DNA of 64,000 nucleotides from Bog-756 sp052326605. Lineage in GTDB: Bacteria > Actinomycetota > Acidimicrobiia > Acidimicrobiales > RAAP-2. Positions 25,406 through 33,709 of the stretch are shown one piece after another. Both the position numbers and the translations under genes were made by a program. The first letter of the stretch is position 1. Each line of letters opens with the position of its first letter. The stretch lies in the NCBI GenBank assembly GCA_052326605.1, contig JBKQMB010000043.1, forward strand, positions 62,001 through 126,000, written 5' to 3'. The notes below the pieces were generated by a model. That model saw nothing but the letters and a program-made list of their open reading frames with translations, made no database searches and was not told the DNA's origin.

Positions 25406-25627
25406 TCAGGTCAGGCTCTGGGTGCTGTAGATGGACCTGCCGGCGATCAACGCGGTGTCGAGGTCGGACCGGGTCGCCCGGTGATTGGCCGAGTTCGTCA
25501 CGGAGAGGAATGTCCGAATGGCGACGGCAAGCAGGATGGCCGGGAGCAACAGCACCACCATGATCTCGACGAGGGTGCAACCGGCATGGGCACCGACGCG
25601 TATCCCTCGGATAGCCCGCTCCCGCAC
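25406..25627 (-). pseudogene. Degraded second type IV prepilin gene
   Basis: A 73-residue ORF encodes CTLVEIMVVLLLPAILLAVA followed by SVTNSANHRATRSDLDTALI, aligned residue by residue with FTLIELMVVLLILAILLAIA and GVTKSANDRAAQSNLNTAIL of the intact prepilin. Pro in the N-terminal helix, the lost Phe after Gly, and the stop shortly after residue 70 show decay. The two genes are in opposite orientation, 0.8 kb apart. Confidence 0.75.
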
Positions 25628-25951
25628 AGCCTGGACGGTTGGTGTCGCAATTCTGCGGGGGCAGGAGCCGTGGCACCAAGGGATTTGGCACGAACGTCGG
25701 CGCCTGCATCATGCCAAGCGGGAACGGCGGGTGCACCGAGCGCGTCGTGCCGAAACGATGTGTGCGCTCCCCTGTTCGGAGGGCTGACGGGTCGCTGCGG
25801 ACCCGTCGCTGTCGCCGTGGAGACGTGACCTTCGGCCCTGGTGTGCTAAGGAAGACACCATCACCATTGCAGCAGGGAGGTAGCAGGCATCCGGCGGCCC
25901 TTCAATTCCGGGGGGTTCGTTCGCCTGTCGAGGAAGGAAGAAAGGATTGTG

Positions 25952-26386
25952 ATGGCGCCCAGCAATGCCAAGTCAGCCAATGAGGATGTGTTCGAGTTCG
26001 TTCGCAAGAGCGAAGAGGCCGTTCTGGAAGTCGGACGGAGGTGGGCCGAGACGTTGAGTGACTTCGTTCCGGCGGAGGTGCCCTTGGCCCGTGAGATGAC
26101 CAAGCAGGTGCTCGAGTTCCTCGAGGAGCTCTTGAAGATCCAGCGCGACTTCGCCGAGCAGGTGTTCGACGAGACCACCAAGGCAGCCCGGAAGACCACC
26201 AAGGCAGCCAAGAAGACCACCAAGGCGGCGACGAAGACCACCAAGGCGGCGACGAAGACAGCCAAGGCCGCTGCCCAGAAGGTACGGGCCCCGAGGGCGA
26301 CGAAGCGGCCGGCCACGAAGCGTGCGCCCGCAAAGCGTGCACCCGCCAAGCGTCCGGCGGCAAAGAAGGCGGCGGCGAGCCGGTAG
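25952..26386 (+). CDS. Phasin-like helical protein with histone-H1-like Lys/Ala tail
   Basis: A 144-residue protein. Residues 10-75 are amphipathic helix resembling phasin or apolipoprotein-like segments (FVRKSEEAVLEVGRRWAETL). Residues 76-144 are a repetitive basic tail, KTTKAAK/T units four times and then KRAPAK-type units, like the C-terminal tails of bacterial histone-H1-like and HupB/Lsr2-type DNA-binding proteins. A strong GAGGAAGGAAGAAAGG leader precedes the start (GTG 25949 or ATG 25952). It may condense DNA or bind polyhydroxyalkanoate or membrane surfaces to DNA; function is not known. Confidence 0.75.
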   Translation: MAPSNAKSANEDVFEFVRKSEEAVLEVGRRWAETLSDFVPAEVPLAREMTKQVLEFLEELLKIQRDFAEQVFDETTKAARKTTKAAKKTTKAATKTTKAATKTAKAAAQKVRAPRATKRPATKRAPAKRAPAKRPAAKKAAASR

Positions 26387-26747
26387 TGCACTGGTGAGGC
26401 CGAGCCGGTCAGCGCTCGGACGTGCGGCGCCGGTATCCGGGCGTCAGCAGTCCCAGCGCTCGGCCGGCACGGCCCCCAAGGGGCGAACGCCACCGGTCGT
26501 CGGTTCCGATCGCCGAGTCGAGGCAGGCTTCGGGCGCCAGCAGTTTCTGGGGGTGGGGTCGTGTCCTGGCCGTCGTCACGACCGTGGCACATCGGCTGGT
26601 TCCGCCCCGCTCTTCTGAGCCCCATCGGGTGTGCCGGCGCTCGTCCGAGGCTCACGTCAGCCGGAGACCGCCCTGCGGTTTAGTATCGCGGGCAAACCGC
26701 CCGTTCCGACCACGCGGCGGCGCCACAGCGTCCTCAAGGAGGAAACC
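26387..26747. other. 361-base intergenic region
   Basis: No gene is seen. TAGTAT at 26681-26686, inside the imperfect dyad GGTTT...AAACC (26677-26698), may be a -10 element for the following aldolase gene, which has its own AAGGAGG site at 26736-26742. Confidence 0.5.
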
Positions 26748-27512
26748 GTGCCCGACGTCGTGAAGCTGCCACCGCAGATGAAGTTCGACTCGCCCGAGGA
26801 GGAGCGGCTCCATCGGAAGCAGCGGCTGGCCGCGGCGTTCCGACTCTTCTCGCGGTTCGGGTTCGACGAGGGCGTTGCCGGGCACATCACTGCCCGGGAC
26901 CCGGAACGGCTGGACCACTTCTGGGTGAACCCCTTCGGGATGTACTTCGGCCACATCGCAGTGTCGGACCTGATCCTCGTGAACCACCGAGGGGAGGTGG
27001 TCGAGGGCGACAAGCCCGTGAACATCGCCGCCTTCGCCATCCACTCGCAGGTACATGCGGCGCGCCCGGACGTGGTGGCCGCGGCGCACGCCCACTCCGT
27101 CCACGGCAAGTCGTGGTCGGCGCTGGGACGCCCGTTGGACCCCATCACCCAGGACGTGTGCGCCTTCTACGAGGACCACAGCGTCTTCGACGACTACACC
27201 GGCGTGGTGATCGACGTCGAAGGTGGAAAGCGCATCGCCCATGCACTCGGTGGGAACAAGGCTGCCATCCTCCGGAACCATGGGCTGATGACCGTGGGGC
27301 AGTCGGTCGACGAGGCGGCGTGGTGGTTCATCACCATGGAGCGTTCGTGCCAGGCCCAACTGCTCGCCTCGGCTGCTGGCACACCGGTGCTGATCGAACC
27401 CGAGATGGCCCGGCTCACCCATGGCCAGGTCGGATCCCAACTGGCCGGCTGGTTCAGCTTTCAGCCGCTCTTCGAACGGATCGTCCGGGAGCAGCCCGAC
27501 CTGCTGGAGTGA
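26748..27512 (+). CDS. Class II aldolase/adducin-family protein
   Basis: A 254-residue zinc-dependent aldolase-like protein. AHAHSVHGKSWSALG (about 110-124) supplies two zinc ligands and RNHGLMT near 175 the third; GHITARDPE near 45 and the Asn-Pro-Phe-Gly turn bind the substrate phosphate or carboxylate in relatives. GTG at 26748 follows AAGGAGG by 5 bases. Closest general relatives are decarboxylases and aldolases of small sugars or aromatic acids; the substrate cannot be told. Confidence 0.88.
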   Translation: MPDVVKLPPQMKFDSPEEERLHRKQRLAAAFRLFSRFGFDEGVAGHITARDPERLDHFWVNPFGMYFGHIAVSDLILVNHRGEVVEGDKPVNIAAFAIHSQVHAARPDVVAAAHAHSVHGKSWSALGRPLDPITQDVCAFYEDHSVFDDYTGVVIDVEGGKRIAHALGGNKAAILRNHGLMTVGQSVDEAAWWFITMERSCQAQLLASAAGTPVLIEPEMARLTHGQVGSQLAGWFSFQPLFERIVREQPDLLE

Positions 27513-27573
27513 GGGGCCATCCCGGGACGGCTACCCGGCAGCGGCACCGGGCCCTCCGCCTGGCGGCAGGTCG

Positions 27574-28068
27574 TCACGTGGGGCGCGACGGTGACGGCGG
27601 GCGCTCCGGGGTGAGGATGACCACCGGGATCTCCCTGTTGGTGTGCCGCTGATAGACGTCGTAGCGACCGGTGACCCCGGGGTGGAAGAGGCGCGCCATG
27701 CCCCGATTGGTCCGATTGACCAATGGCCAGAGCTGCGCTCGTTCCTCCGGGTCCGCAACTCGGGCTGACGCCCTCAACACCCGGCGACCCACCCGGAGAG
27801 TGACCTCCGGTTGGGCCTGGAGGTTGAGCAGCCAGGCCGGAGGGCGGTCGCTTCCCCCGTTGGAGGCCGCGACGATGAAGTCCCCCCGGTCGCGGCAGTA
27901 GGTCAGGCCGTTGGTACGGGGTTCCCCGGATTTCCGCCCGACGGTGGTGATCAACAGTGCGGGCACCCGGTTGCTGTGCTTGCCGACCCGCCCGTCGGAC
28001 TGTTCGTAGATGTACTTGTGGAACCGGAGGTAGGGTCCCACGAAGCGGGTGGTGAAGATCCCGTCCAT
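27574..28068 (-). CDS. Deazaflavin-dependent nitroreductase family protein (DUF385)
   Basis: A 164-residue relative of the Ddn family with PALLITTVGRKSGEPRTNGL (about 36-55) and a conserved PPAWLLNLQAQPEVTL segment (about 76-91). The C-terminal 30 residues are a Pro-rich tail. It is the last gene of the minus-strand glycine-cleavage operon, 12 bases after gcvPB, but has no known role in glycine metabolism. Confidence 0.88.
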   Translation of the reverse strand: MDGIFTTRFVGPYLRFHKYIYEQSDGRVGKHSNRVPALLITTVGRKSGEPRTNGLTYCRDRGDFIVAASNGGSDRPPAWLLNLQAQPEVTLRVGRRVLRASARVADPEERAQLWPLVNRTNRGMARLFHPGVTGRYDVYQRHTNREIPVVILTPERPPSPSRPT

Positions 28069-28080
28069 GATCGGCCGGGG

Positions 28081-29625
28081 TCAGGTCCGGGCGTCGAAGG
28101 TGGGGATCAGGGTGCGGGCCGCCCTGGCTTCGTCCAACCGTCGCACCGGGGTGAAGTGGGGGAACTGGGCGATCCACCCGGACTCTTCCGTGTCCGCCTC
28201 CTGGGCGATGCGCTCGAAGGACTCTGCGAGCGCATCGAGGGTCTGGGGGCTCTCCGTTTCGGTCGGCTCGATCATGAGCGCCTCCTCGACGATCAGTGGG
28301 AAGTAGACCGTCGGGGCGTGGAATCCCTCCTCCAACAGGCGTTTGGCAACGTCGAGGGCCCGCACTCCATGTTGGTGCTTCATGGTCCGCGCCGACAACA
28401 CCACCTCGTGCATGCAGGGCCGGTCGAAGGGCACGTCGTAGGTGCCGGTGAGCCTCTGGCGGATCCAGTTCGCATTGAGGACGGCGATCTCGGCGATGCG
28501 CTTCAGGCCGTCACCGCCATTGGCCAGGATGTAGGCGAGTGCACGGGCTAGCACCAACGAGTTGCCGTGCCAGGTGTGCACCCGTCCGATGGACCTGGGT
28601 GGCGTCACCCATTCGTAGGTCGGCAACGTGCCGCCCTTGTCCGTCCGGGCGGGGCGGGGACCGGGCAGGTACGGGACGAGGCGCTCCGACACGGCCACCG
28701 GCCCTGCGCCGGGCCCTCCCCCGCCATGGGGCGTGGCGAAGGTCTTGTGCAGGTTCATGTGGACGATGTCGAAGCCCATGTCACCGGGGCGCACTACGCC
28801 GAGGATGGCGTTGAGATTGGCGCCATCGTAGTAGAGCAGCCCACCGACCTCGTGCACCGCGGCGGCGATGGCGGCGATGTCCTCTTCGAACAGGCCCAGG
28901 GTGTTGGGATTGGTCAGCATGATGCCGGCAACGTCTTCGTCGAGCACCGTGGCCAAGGCGGCCATGTCGACGCAACCCCGATTGTCACTCGGCACCGTCA
29001 CCACCTCGAATCCACCCAATGTCACCGATGCCGGATTGGTGCCGTGGGCAGAGTCGGGGATGATGACCTTGTGGCGGTCCTGCCCCTGGGCCTCGTGCCA
29101 CGCCCGCATGAGGAGCAGGCCGGTCAGCTCGCCGGCAGCGCCGGCCGCGGGCTGCAGGGTGGCTGCGGCCATGCCGGTGATCTCACAGAGGGCCTCCTCC
29201 AGTTCTACGAAGAGGCCGAGCCACCCCTGGGTCAGGGACGCCGGGCTGGCCGGGTGGGCGCCGGCCAGCCCCGGGAGCTCTGCCACCGCGTCGCACACCT
29301 TGGGGTTGTACTTCATCGTGCACGATCCGAGGGGGTAGGCCCCGAGGTCGACGGAGAACTGGCGGTGGGACAGCCGGGTGAAATGGGCGACCAGGTCGCG
29401 CTCGGAGACCTCCGCCAGGCGAACGGGCTTCTCTCGACGATGGCCGGCGGGCACCAGTTGGTCGACCGGTACCTCGGGGATGCCCGTGGTGCGCAACGAC
29501 CACGAGTGACGGCCCGGGTGGGACAGCTCGAACAGGGTCGGCTCGGTGTCGCGGCCCAGGAGCGGCGCACTGCTGGCCCTGCCGCCCGGGGCCCCACCCG
29601 GAGGTACGGTCGTCGGCTCACTCAT
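28081..29625 (-). CDS. gcvPB: Glycine decarboxylase P-protein subunit 2
   Basis: The PLP-binding half of the split P-protein, about 514 residues. NLHKTFATPHGGGGPG contains the PLP lysine followed by the Gly-rich loop, and LGSCTMKYNPK near residue 97 is the conserved subunit-2 signature. It decarboxylates glycine and passes the aminomethyl group to the H-protein. The ATG overlaps the stop of gcvPA (TGATG). Single-chain P-proteins are the rule in Mycobacterium (gcvB); the split form here is the archaeal/Firmicutes arrangement. Confidence 0.96.
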   Translation of the reverse strand: MSEPTTVPPGGAPGGRASSAPLLGRDTEPTLFELSHPGRHSWSLRTTGIPEVPVDQLVPAGHRREKPVRLAEVSERDLVAHFTRLSHRQFSVDLGAYPLGSCTMKYNPKVCDAVAELPGLAGAHPASPASLTQGWLGLFVELEEALCEITGMAAATLQPAAGAAGELTGLLLMRAWHEAQGQDRHKVIIPDSAHGTNPASVTLGGFEVVTVPSDNRGCVDMAALATVLDEDVAGIMLTNPNTLGLFEEDIAAIAAAVHEVGGLLYYDGANLNAILGVVRPGDMGFDIVHMNLHKTFATPHGGGGPGAGPVAVSERLVPYLPGPRPARTDKGGTLPTYEWVTPPRSIGRVHTWHGNSLVLARALAYILANGGDGLKRIAEIAVLNANWIRQRLTGTYDVPFDRPCMHEVVLSARTMKHQHGVRALDVAKRLLEEGFHAPTVYFPLIVEEALMIEPTETESPQTLDALAESFERIAQEADTEESGWIAQFPHFTPVRRLDEARAARTLIPTFDART

Positions 29626-30974
29626 CACGCCACCGCCTTGGCCAGCGCCGTGGCGTAGGCGTCGATCTCGTCACGCGTCCTGCGTTCGGTCACCGCGATC
29701 AGCAGCCCGTGCTCACCGTCGTCGAACTCACCATCCAGGGCGATCCCCGCCAGAAAGCCGGCATCGGCCATGCGGTCGACGACCGTCTCCGCGGGGACGG
29801 GGAGGCGGACGGCAAACTCCCGCAGGACCGGTGCGTCGACGAACGGAACCACCTTGTCCAGCGAGAGCAGCGCATCCCTGGTGTACCTGGTGGCCTGCGC
29901 ACAGCGCCGGGCCACCTCGACGAGGCCGGAGGTGCCCAGCCAGCCGAGCTGGATGGCCGCGGTCACCGCTATCAACGTCTGGTTGGTGCACACGTTGGAG
30001 GTGGCCTTCTCGCGCCTGATGTCCTGTTCCCGGGCCCGCAGGGTGGTCACGTAGGCGCGCCGGTCGTCCACATCGACCGTCTCCCCCACCAGCCGGCCGG
30101 GGAGGCGCCGGACGTGGGAGCCGGCACAAGCGAAGAGACCGAGGTACGGGCCGCCGAAACCGAGCGCGGTGCCGAACACCTGGCCCTCCCCCACCATGAC
30201 GTCGGCTCCCCACTCCCCGGCCGATTTGAGCAGGCCCGCGGCGACCGGATCGGCACCGACCACCAGCAACGCCCCGGTGCGGTCGCAGACGTCCCGGGCC
30301 GGCCCCAGGTCCTCGATGCACCCCAGGTAGTTGGGGTAACCGACCAGCACCACACCGGGCGGATCCCCCGACTCGGCATCCACGTCCGGCCAGGCGGTGG
30401 TCCCGTCGGCCAACGGAATGGTCTGCAACCGGTGTCCGGTGCCTGCGGCGAAGGTGGCGAGCATCTGGCGCCAATGCGGGTGGATCCCGGCCGACACCCA
30501 CACGGTGTCGCGACCCGAGGCCGCCACGCCGAGGTTGACCGCCTCCACCGCCGCGCTCCCCCCGTCGTAGAGGGAAGCGTTGGCCACCGGCAGCCCTGCC
30601 AGCCTGGCCACCATGGTCTGATACTCGAAGATGGCCTGCAGGACGCCCTGAGCCACTTCGGGCTGGTACGGGGTGTACGAGGTGACGAACTCCGACCGTC
30701 CCGCCAGAGCGCGGGTCACCGCGGGGATCTCGTGGTCGTAGGCACCGCCACCGGCGAAGCAGACCAGCCGGTCCGTGCGGGAGCGGTTCTGCTCCCCGAA
30801 CGCCTGCATATGGGCCAGGACGTCGGGTTCGCCGACGCCGTCGGCGAGCTCGAGCGCCCGTTGCAGCTTGAGTGCCTCGGGCACTGCGTCGAACAGCTCG
30901 TCCAGGGAGGACAGGCCGAGGAAGGCGAGCATGGCGGCCACTTCGTCGTCGGTGTGCGGGATGTAGTTGCCCAC
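29625..30974 (-). CDS. gcvPA: Glycine decarboxylase P-protein subunit 1
   Basis: About 449 residues, the partner subunit without the PLP lysine. The start MGNYIPHTDDEVAAMLAFLG is the family N-terminus (YIPxTxxDxxxML), which selects the GTG at 30974 with GAGGAG upstream; longer in-frame sequence is shadow. FVTSYTPYQPEVAQGVLQ and KATSNVCTNQTL are conserved. It is coupled to gcvPB by a TGATG overlap and lies 118 bases after gcvT; I see nothing in that gap. Confidence 0.95.
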   Translation of the reverse strand: MGNYIPHTDDEVAAMLAFLGLSSLDELFDAVPEALKLQRALELADGVGEPDVLAHMQAFGEQNRSRTDRLVCFAGGGAYDHEIPAVTRALAGRSEFVTSYTPYQPEVAQGVLQAIFEYQTMVARLAGLPVANASLYDGGSAAVEAVNLGVAASGRDTVWVSAGIHPHWRQMLATFAAGTGHRLQTIPLADGTTAWPDVDAESGDPPGVVLVGYPNYLGCIEDLGPARDVCDRTGALLVVGADPVAAGLLKSAGEWGADVMVGEGQVFGTALGFGGPYLGLFACAGSHVRRLPGRLVGETVDVDDRRAYVTTLRAREQDIRREKATSNVCTNQTLIAVTAAIQLGWLGTSGLVEVARRCAQATRYTRDALLSLDKVVPFVDAPVLREFAVRLPVPAETVVDRMADAGFLAGIALDGEFDDGEHGLLIAVTERRTRDEIDAYATALAKAVA

Positions 30975-31092
30975 AGGGTGCTCCTCAAATTCCGTCTTGG
31001 TCTTGTCGGATGTCTCGGTGGATGGTGCGGTCTCGATGTGTGCTGTCCGGACCGGCGCGGCGTCCGGACGTGCCCCTCGGGTGGTCGGGTCG

Positions 31093-32226
31093 TCAGTCGG
31101 CCGGTGGCGATGCCCACGCGCCGGCGCGCACGAACGGGGTGCGCACGATGGTCGCCGGGATGGCCCGACCCCGCTGTTCGATGTCCACGGCTGTCGACGG
31201 CATCGGGTCGACGGCGGCGTCGACGAACGCCAGGGCGATCCCATGGCCCAGCATCGGTGAGAAGTTCCCACTTGTCACCGCGCCGACCGGCTGTCCGTAC
31301 TTTGCCACCTTCGAGCCCTCGCGCGGGGGCTGGCGGCCTTCGGTGGCCAGGCCCACGAGACGCCGGGCCACACCTTGTTCCCGCTCGACCAGCAGAGGGG
31401 CACGTCCACGGAACTCCGCCTTGTCCCAGCCGACGACCCAGCCCAACCCGGCCTGCAGCGGGGTGATACCCGGGCCGAGCTCGTGCCCGTGCAGGGGAAG
31501 AGCTGCCTCGAGCCGGAGGGTGTCGCGAGCGCCAAGGCCGGCTGGTTGCGCACCGGCCGCAAGCAGTGCGGCCCACAGGGCGGGGGCGGCCTCGTTGGGG
31601 ATCGCGCATTCCACGCCGTCCTCGCCGGTGTAGCCGGTGCCGGCTACGACGCAGTCCGCCCCTTCGAAGGTGAACGACTGCACGCCGAAGCGCGGCACCG
31701 AGGCAGCGTCCGGCAGCAAGGTGGCCAGTCGGGCCCGGGCATGGGGGCCCTGTACGGCGATGATGCACCGTGAGGTGGTGGTGTCCTGCCCACCGATGGC
31801 CTCCACCACGCGATCGGTGTTGGAGGCGTTGGGCATGACGTCGAAGACGTCCTCGGACAGCCACCACACGATGATGTCGTCGACCACCGAGCCGTCCCGG
31901 TCGTCGAGCAGGTGGGTGTACTGGGCCCGTCCCGGACGGATCTTTCGAAGGTCGTTGGACAGTGCCCCCTGGAGGAGCTCGAGTGAGCCGGGGTCGGTCA
32001 ACCGGACGGTGCCCAGGTGGCTGACGTCGAAGATGACCGCATCCAGACGGCAGGCCCGGTGTTCGGCGATGGTCCCCTCGCCGTAGGAGAGCGGCATCTC
32101 CCAGCCGCCGAAACCGACCAACTTCGCCCCCAACTGGCGATGGGCATCGATCAGGGCGGTATGGCGGAGGTCGTCGCCATCCTCGGTGCCGGGTGCGTCG
32201 GTGGGCACCGAGGGGGTATCGCTCAC
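31093..32226 (-). CDS. gcvT: Aminomethyltransferase (glycine cleavage T-protein)
   Basis: A 377-residue folate-dependent T-protein. LVGFGGWEMPLSYGEG (about 37-52) and FDVSHLG begin the folate domain, NASNTDR lies near residue 130 and GTGYTGEDGVE near 196. GTG at 32226 follows a -10 element by six bases, so the transcript is probably leaderless. It transfers the aminomethyl group to tetrahydrofolate, completing glycine cleavage with gcvPA/PB; gcvH is not in the window. Confidence 0.96.
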   Translation of the reverse strand: MSDTPSVPTDAPGTEDGDDLRHTALIDAHRQLGAKLVGFGGWEMPLSYGEGTIAEHRACRLDAVIFDVSHLGTVRLTDPGSLELLQGALSNDLRKIRPGRAQYTHLLDDRDGSVVDDIIVWWLSEDVFDVMPNASNTDRVVEAIGGQDTTTSRCIIAVQGPHARARLATLLPDAASVPRFGVQSFTFEGADCVVAGTGYTGEDGVECAIPNEAAPALWAALLAAGAQPAGLGARDTLRLEAALPLHGHELGPGITPLQAGLGWVVGWDKAEFRGRAPLLVEREQGVARRLVGLATEGRQPPREGSKVAKYGQPVGAVTSGNFSPMLGHGIALAFVDAAVDPMPSTAVDIEQRGRAIPATIVRTPFVRAGAWASPPAD

Positions 32227-32238
32227 GCCGAAAGGATA
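32227..32238 (-). promoter_or_regulatory. Leaderless -10 element of gcvT
   Basis: On the minus strand TATCCT (plus positions 32233-32238) is followed by six bases and the GTG start at 32226, within the 24-base gap after the preceding gene. No glycine riboswitch can fit here. Confidence 0.5.
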
Positions 32239-32250
32239 TCGGACGGCGGT

Positions 32251-32604
32251 TCAGGCGGAACGAGCAGCCAGCGGCTGGCCGAGCCCGCCACCGGCCAGCC
32301 CGTACTTGGCCAGCAGCGCCAAGGTGTCCCTCTGGTAGAGGATGGTCACCCGGACCTCGGGATAGAGCCGGGCCATGCGCCGGATCTTGCCGTTCTTCTT
32401 CGTCACCAGGCGTTGGTTGAGTGTGGTCACCTCGACGAAGAGCCCCGGCTGGGGAAGCCAGAAGTCCGGTCGGAACGCCGTCGTCGGGCGCCCGTCCCGA
32501 TCCCACTCCAGCGCGAACTCGACCGGCTCGTACTCCCACTCCACACCGTAGAAGTCGAGGATCCGGGCGAAGCGTCGCTCCGACTCGTGGGCGAAGCGGA
32601 CCAT
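32251..32604 (-). CDS. PD-(D/E)XK-like nuclease-fold hypothetical protein
   Basis: About 117 residues. FAHESERRFARILDFYGVEW starts the fold, FRPDFWLPQPGLFVEVTTL (about 58-76) gives Asp and Glu at the places of the PD-(D/E)XK catalytic acids, and QRLVTKKNGKIRR supplies lysines, though the E-x-K lysine itself is replaced (EVT). ATG 32604 fits family N-termini; a TTG at 32649 overlapping the merR stop is possible. It resembles very short Vsr/Holliday-type nucleases. It lies between merR and gcvT. Activity is unproven. Confidence 0.7.
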   Translation of the reverse strand: MVRFAHESERRFARILDFYGVEWEYEPVEFALEWDRDGRPTTAFRPDFWLPQPGLFVEVTTLNQRLVTKKNGKIRRMARLYPEVRVTILYQRDTLALLAKYGLAGGGLGQPLAARSA

Positions 32605-32645
32605 CGGGGCGGACGTTCCGCGTTGGGATCCTGGAGAACTCCCGG

Positions 32646-33170
32646 TCAATGCTCGGCGGCCTCTTGGGATGCAAGGTAGGCGGCGGCCGGGTGGCGCCGA
32701 GGCTGTGGAGCAGCGTTCGCCGCGTCGATCTCTACGATCTCTACGATCGCCGCATCGAGTTCGGAGACGACTCCGGACAGCGGAAGGATGTTGAAGACAC
32801 CTTGGCCGCCGGCGAGCAGGTCGACGAGTTCGCCGTCCGACCGGGCAAGGATCGAACGACTGTCGGCCAGCACCAACTGGGCCGAAGCCAGATCGACGCC
32901 CAGTTCGCCGCGCAGGCAGCTCACCGCCTGGCGCGCCTGTTGTAGCTTGAGGCCGGCGTCGAGCAACCGCTTGATGACCTTGAGCTCGAGCACGTCGCTG
33001 TAGGAGTAGCGACGCTGGCTCCCACTTCCGGTGGCATCGGCTATCGATGGGCGCAACAGCCCGGTGCGTGCCCAGTAGTCCAACTGTCTATAGGTGATGC
33101 CGACCAGAGAGCAGACCTGCGGGCCGCGAAAACCCTCGGCAGCGGCCGCTTCTCGATTTACATCGACCAT
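32646..33170 (-). CDS. MerR-family regulator, Rv1828-like
   Basis: A 174-residue regulator. GFRGPQVCSLVGITYRQLDY (about 13-32) and WARTGLLRPS form the winged helix-turn-helix, GSGSQRRYSYSDVLELKVIK the wing, followed by a helical dimer region and LLAGGQGVFNILPLSGVVSEL, matching the mycobacterial Rv1828 type, which lies near gcvH, garA and gcvB. GGAGG precedes ATG 33170; the earlier in-frame start has no support. No metal-binding cysteines are seen, so the effector is unknown. It probably controls its own operon, including gcv genes. Confidence 0.9.
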   Translation of the reverse strand: MVDVNREAAAAEGFRGPQVCSLVGITYRQLDYWARTGLLRPSIADATGSGSQRRYSYSDVLELKVIKRLLDAGLKLQQARQAVSCLRGELGVDLASAQLVLADSRSILARSDGELVDLLAGGQGVFNILPLSGVVSELDAAIVEIVEIDAANAAPQPRRHPAAAYLASQEAAEH

Positions 33171-33193
33171 GGTCGATCCTCCACCTCGATCAG

Positions 33194-33228
33194 AGGTTGA
33201 CCCTGAAGCCAAACCTCACGGTCAACCT
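33194..33228. promoter_or_regulatory. Inverted repeat upstream of the MerR gene, likely operator
   Basis: AGGTTGACC (33194-33202) and GGTCAACCT (33220-33228) are perfect 9-base inverted arms separated by 17 bases. On the minus strand, TTGACC in the distal arm can serve as a -35 hexamer, as in MerR-type promoters where the operator lies between the promoter elements. It sits 24 bases before the merR start and suggests autoregulation. Confidence 0.55.
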
Positions 33229-33343
33229 GCAAGATCACGGTATCACATGGCCGTAACTACGTGCTTGTGACCGATCCCGGTCCCGGGGAGGCCCATACGA
33301 ACCCCGATTTGGTCCTCGGGCCGCTTCCGGCAATGATCGCTGC

Positions 33344-33709
33344 ATGACCCTAGTGAAGATCAATGCCATCACCGTCAGGGAGGGTTCGGGAGACGAGCTG
33401 GCCCGGCGGTTCGCCAACCGTTCCGGGGCCGTCGACGGTGCCGACGGCTTCGAGGGGTTCGAGCTCCTGCGCCCCAGCGATGGACGCGACATCTGGTTGG
33501 TGGCCACCCGATGGAGGGACGAAGAGTCCTTCGACGCATGGGTCGCCTCGCCCGCCTTCTCCCATGGTCACCGGGGCCAGGCCGGACCATCGTCCCCTTC
33601 GCCGCAGGGACAAGGGGACGGACCGGGGGAGGCCGCCGGCCCACCGCCCGTGAGCACACACAGCGAGCTTTGGTCGTACGAGATCGTCGACCTCCCGTCA
33701 CCGCGGTGA
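33344..33709 (+). CDS. MhuD-like heme-degrading monooxygenase (ABM fold)
   Basis: A 121-residue antibiotic-biosynthesis-monooxygenase-fold protein that matches mycobacterial MhuD at its start (VKINAITV with Asn7; MhuD has VKINAIEV) and keeps Trp66 (DAWVASPAF) at the same residue number, with His74/His76 as possible heme ligands. MhuD-type enzymes release iron from heme. The C-terminal part has a Pro/Gly-rich insertion (about 80-105). Its stop overlaps the next start (GTGA), beginning a chain of four overlapping genes. Confidence 0.87.
   Translation: MTLVKINAITVREGSGDELARRFANRSGAVDGADGFEGFELLRPSDGRDIWLVATRWRDEESFDAWVASPAFSHGHRGQAGPSSPSPQGQGDGPGEAAGPPPVSTHSELWSYEIVDLPSPR

Larger units (their letters stand above)
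24622..25948. other. Decayed 1.3-kb region
   Basis: No intact gene apart from fragments listed separately: the 22-bp hairpin, an IS630-type transposase remnant, a repeat array, a zinc-ribbon fragment and a degraded prepilin. Between them I see only ORFs without motifs. The last 80 bases lead to the strong ribosome site of the gene at 25952. Confidence 0.6.

Noticed and set aside
32227..32250. Glycine riboswitch before gcvT
   Set aside because: The gap is only 24 bases and holds a -10 element; no aptamer fits, and none is seen upstream of merR.
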